This document shows, piece by piece, positions 63,200 through 64,000 of a stretch of DNA of 64,000 nt (the first letter of the stretch is position 1; each line of letters opens with the position of its first letter). The position numbers and the translations under genes were made by a program. The DNA is from Tamarix chinensis (lineage: Eukaryota > Streptophyta > Magnoliopsida > Caryophyllales > Tamaricaceae): the NCBI GenBank assembly GCA_030549775.1, contig CM060171.1:146774859-146838858 (forward strand). Direction: 5' to 3'. The notes under the pieces are model-generated. The model did not search any database, had not been told where the DNA came from, and worked only from the letters and a program-made list of their open reading frames with translations.

Positions 63200-64000
63200 A
63201 AGGGAGAATAAGGGTTGAAGGGGGATGCAAGAAATAGGAAGCGGGTTGGTTTAGTTAAGGGTGGGTTTTGGGGTTGCCTTGAGAGCTTGTAGAGGGGAGT
63301 GAGGGTGGTGGTTGGGTGTAGGGAGGGAGTAGGAGTGTAGGTGGTGATCGAGGGTCGAAGATAGGTGGCTCAGGGTAGTAGAGATGGCATCTATAGGGCT
63401 AGGAAGATTGATGCAAGGATAGGCGAAGGAGAGGAAGGAAAGGAAAAGAAGAGAAAATGGGAGGGGTTGTAGGGGAATTTTGACCAAGGGGAGGAAGGGG
63501 TGGTAGAGGAGGTGCTAGGGGGTGGAGGGGTGCTTGTGACAACAGTGAAAGAGGGGGAATGGTGGTGCACGATGGTGGTGCAGAGTGGAGGTCGAGAAGG
63601 GGGAAAGAAAAAGAAAGGAAGGGAAGGGTGGTTGCAAGGGAGAGAGGTGGTTTTTAGGTGGTTCAAGGAAGAAGAAGGGGATGCCAGGAGGTAGTTGTGG
63701 TGGTTGGTTAGGCGGTAGAAGTTGTGGTTGGAGGCGGTGAAGCAAAAATGGGGAGGAGAAGAAGAGGGGAAGAAGGGAGAAAAGAGAGGAAGTTTGAAGG
63801 GAAAAGGGGAGCCCAAGTAGTGGAGAAAATGAGCAAAAGAGAAGAAGAAAATAAGAGGGAGAGGAGGCTTGCCCGGTTGGGTTAAGTGGAGGGTGTAGGG
63901 TGGCAAGCACATGGTCTACGGTGGTAGGGAGTAGAAGAAAAGGAGGGGGAAAGGAGAGGCATGCGAGGGAGTGGTGGAGGGGATTGTGTGGCCAAGATGG
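63200..64000 (+). other. Strongly purine-rich tract
   Basis: About 800 bp in which the + strand is mostly G and A (GGGTTGTAGG, GAGGAAGGGG, GGTGGTAGAGG and so on). The opposite strand stays open for 173 codons (63912-63391), but the product is a Pro/Ser/Phe/Leu-rich string without domain features, best explained by pyrimidine composition. Confidence 0.6.

Larger units (their letters stand above)
59991..64000 (+). mobile_element. Long-LTR-like repeat running off the window
   Basis: It starts TGTCACACCC immediately after the hAT remnant. It shares TGTTACCACCA (near 60073) and CTTACCTTATTT (near 62956) with the solo LTR at 39046 in the same order, but it is longer because of tandem arrays at 61550-61860 and 61910-62540. 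After about 63200 it becomes strongly purine-rich. No end or second LTR is visible in the window. Confidence 0.5.

Noticed and set aside
63391..63912. 173-codon minus-strand open frame, Pro/Ser/Phe/Leu-rich
   Set aside because: The strand is nearly pure pyrimidine, so stop codons are rare by composition; overlapping frames are open too and no domain is visible.

Overview
This is an AT-rich plant nuclear DNA window, most likely from a eudicot with a repeat-rich genome. The evidence is GT-AG introns of 150-1790 bp in the only intact gene, plant-type CACTA, hAT, LINE and copia remnants, a TRIM retroelement and many microsatellites. The species cannot be named from the sequence. All calls come from reading the sequence and from remembered family features; no database search was run.

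The only gene I can support is a complete six-exon KANADI gene on the + strand (coding 10924-17828, 557 residues when spliced). It encodes a GARP-type transcription factor of the KANADI2 type, which in the family specifies abaxial and peripheral identity of lateral organs. Its N-terminal half is swollen by Gly, Asn, His, Gln, Pro and Ala tracts. A pyrimidine-rich region lies upstream (about 9900-10330) and a candidate poly(A) signal lies at 18457.

Left of the gene: an inverted fragment of a GGGTC-rich repeat (260-705); a 2.7 kb hAT-like element with 5 copies of a ~270 bp AT-rich tandem repeat (1541-4227), bordered by CA microsatellites, the right one ~74 repeats long; a decayed LINE reverse transcriptase (4432-5800); and a probable inverted long LTR (about 6030-8984).

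Right of the gene: a decayed CACTA transposon with TNP2 and TNP1-like remnants, all on the minus strand (about 20.1-28.0 kb); a perfect 159 bp direct repeat (29909/30203); a single-copy-looking stretch (30.4-33.5 kb); a second minus-strand CACTA element (about 33877-44209). The second CACTA was invaded by a solo LTR of the TRIM family (36447-36753) and by a 2.3 kb solo LTR (39046-41373) that splits its TNP2 gene. Then come an element with inverted repeats (about 45793-47637) and an extremely AT-rich tract (47.6-48.8 kb).

The last third is nested: two copia gag remnants with a complete 733 bp TRIM between them (51745-52477, 5 bp target duplication), a 373 bp hAT-type MITE inside the second gag (53213-53585, 8 bp duplication with one mismatch), a CACTA end fragment, a minus-strand LINE 3' end (57483-57840), a hAT transposase pseudogene (57841-59890), and a long-LTR-like repeat with 60 bp and 87 bp tandem arrays (59991 to the window end). 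I found no new protein system. The strongest material is the precisely bounded nesting of small elements and the enlarged KANADI protein.
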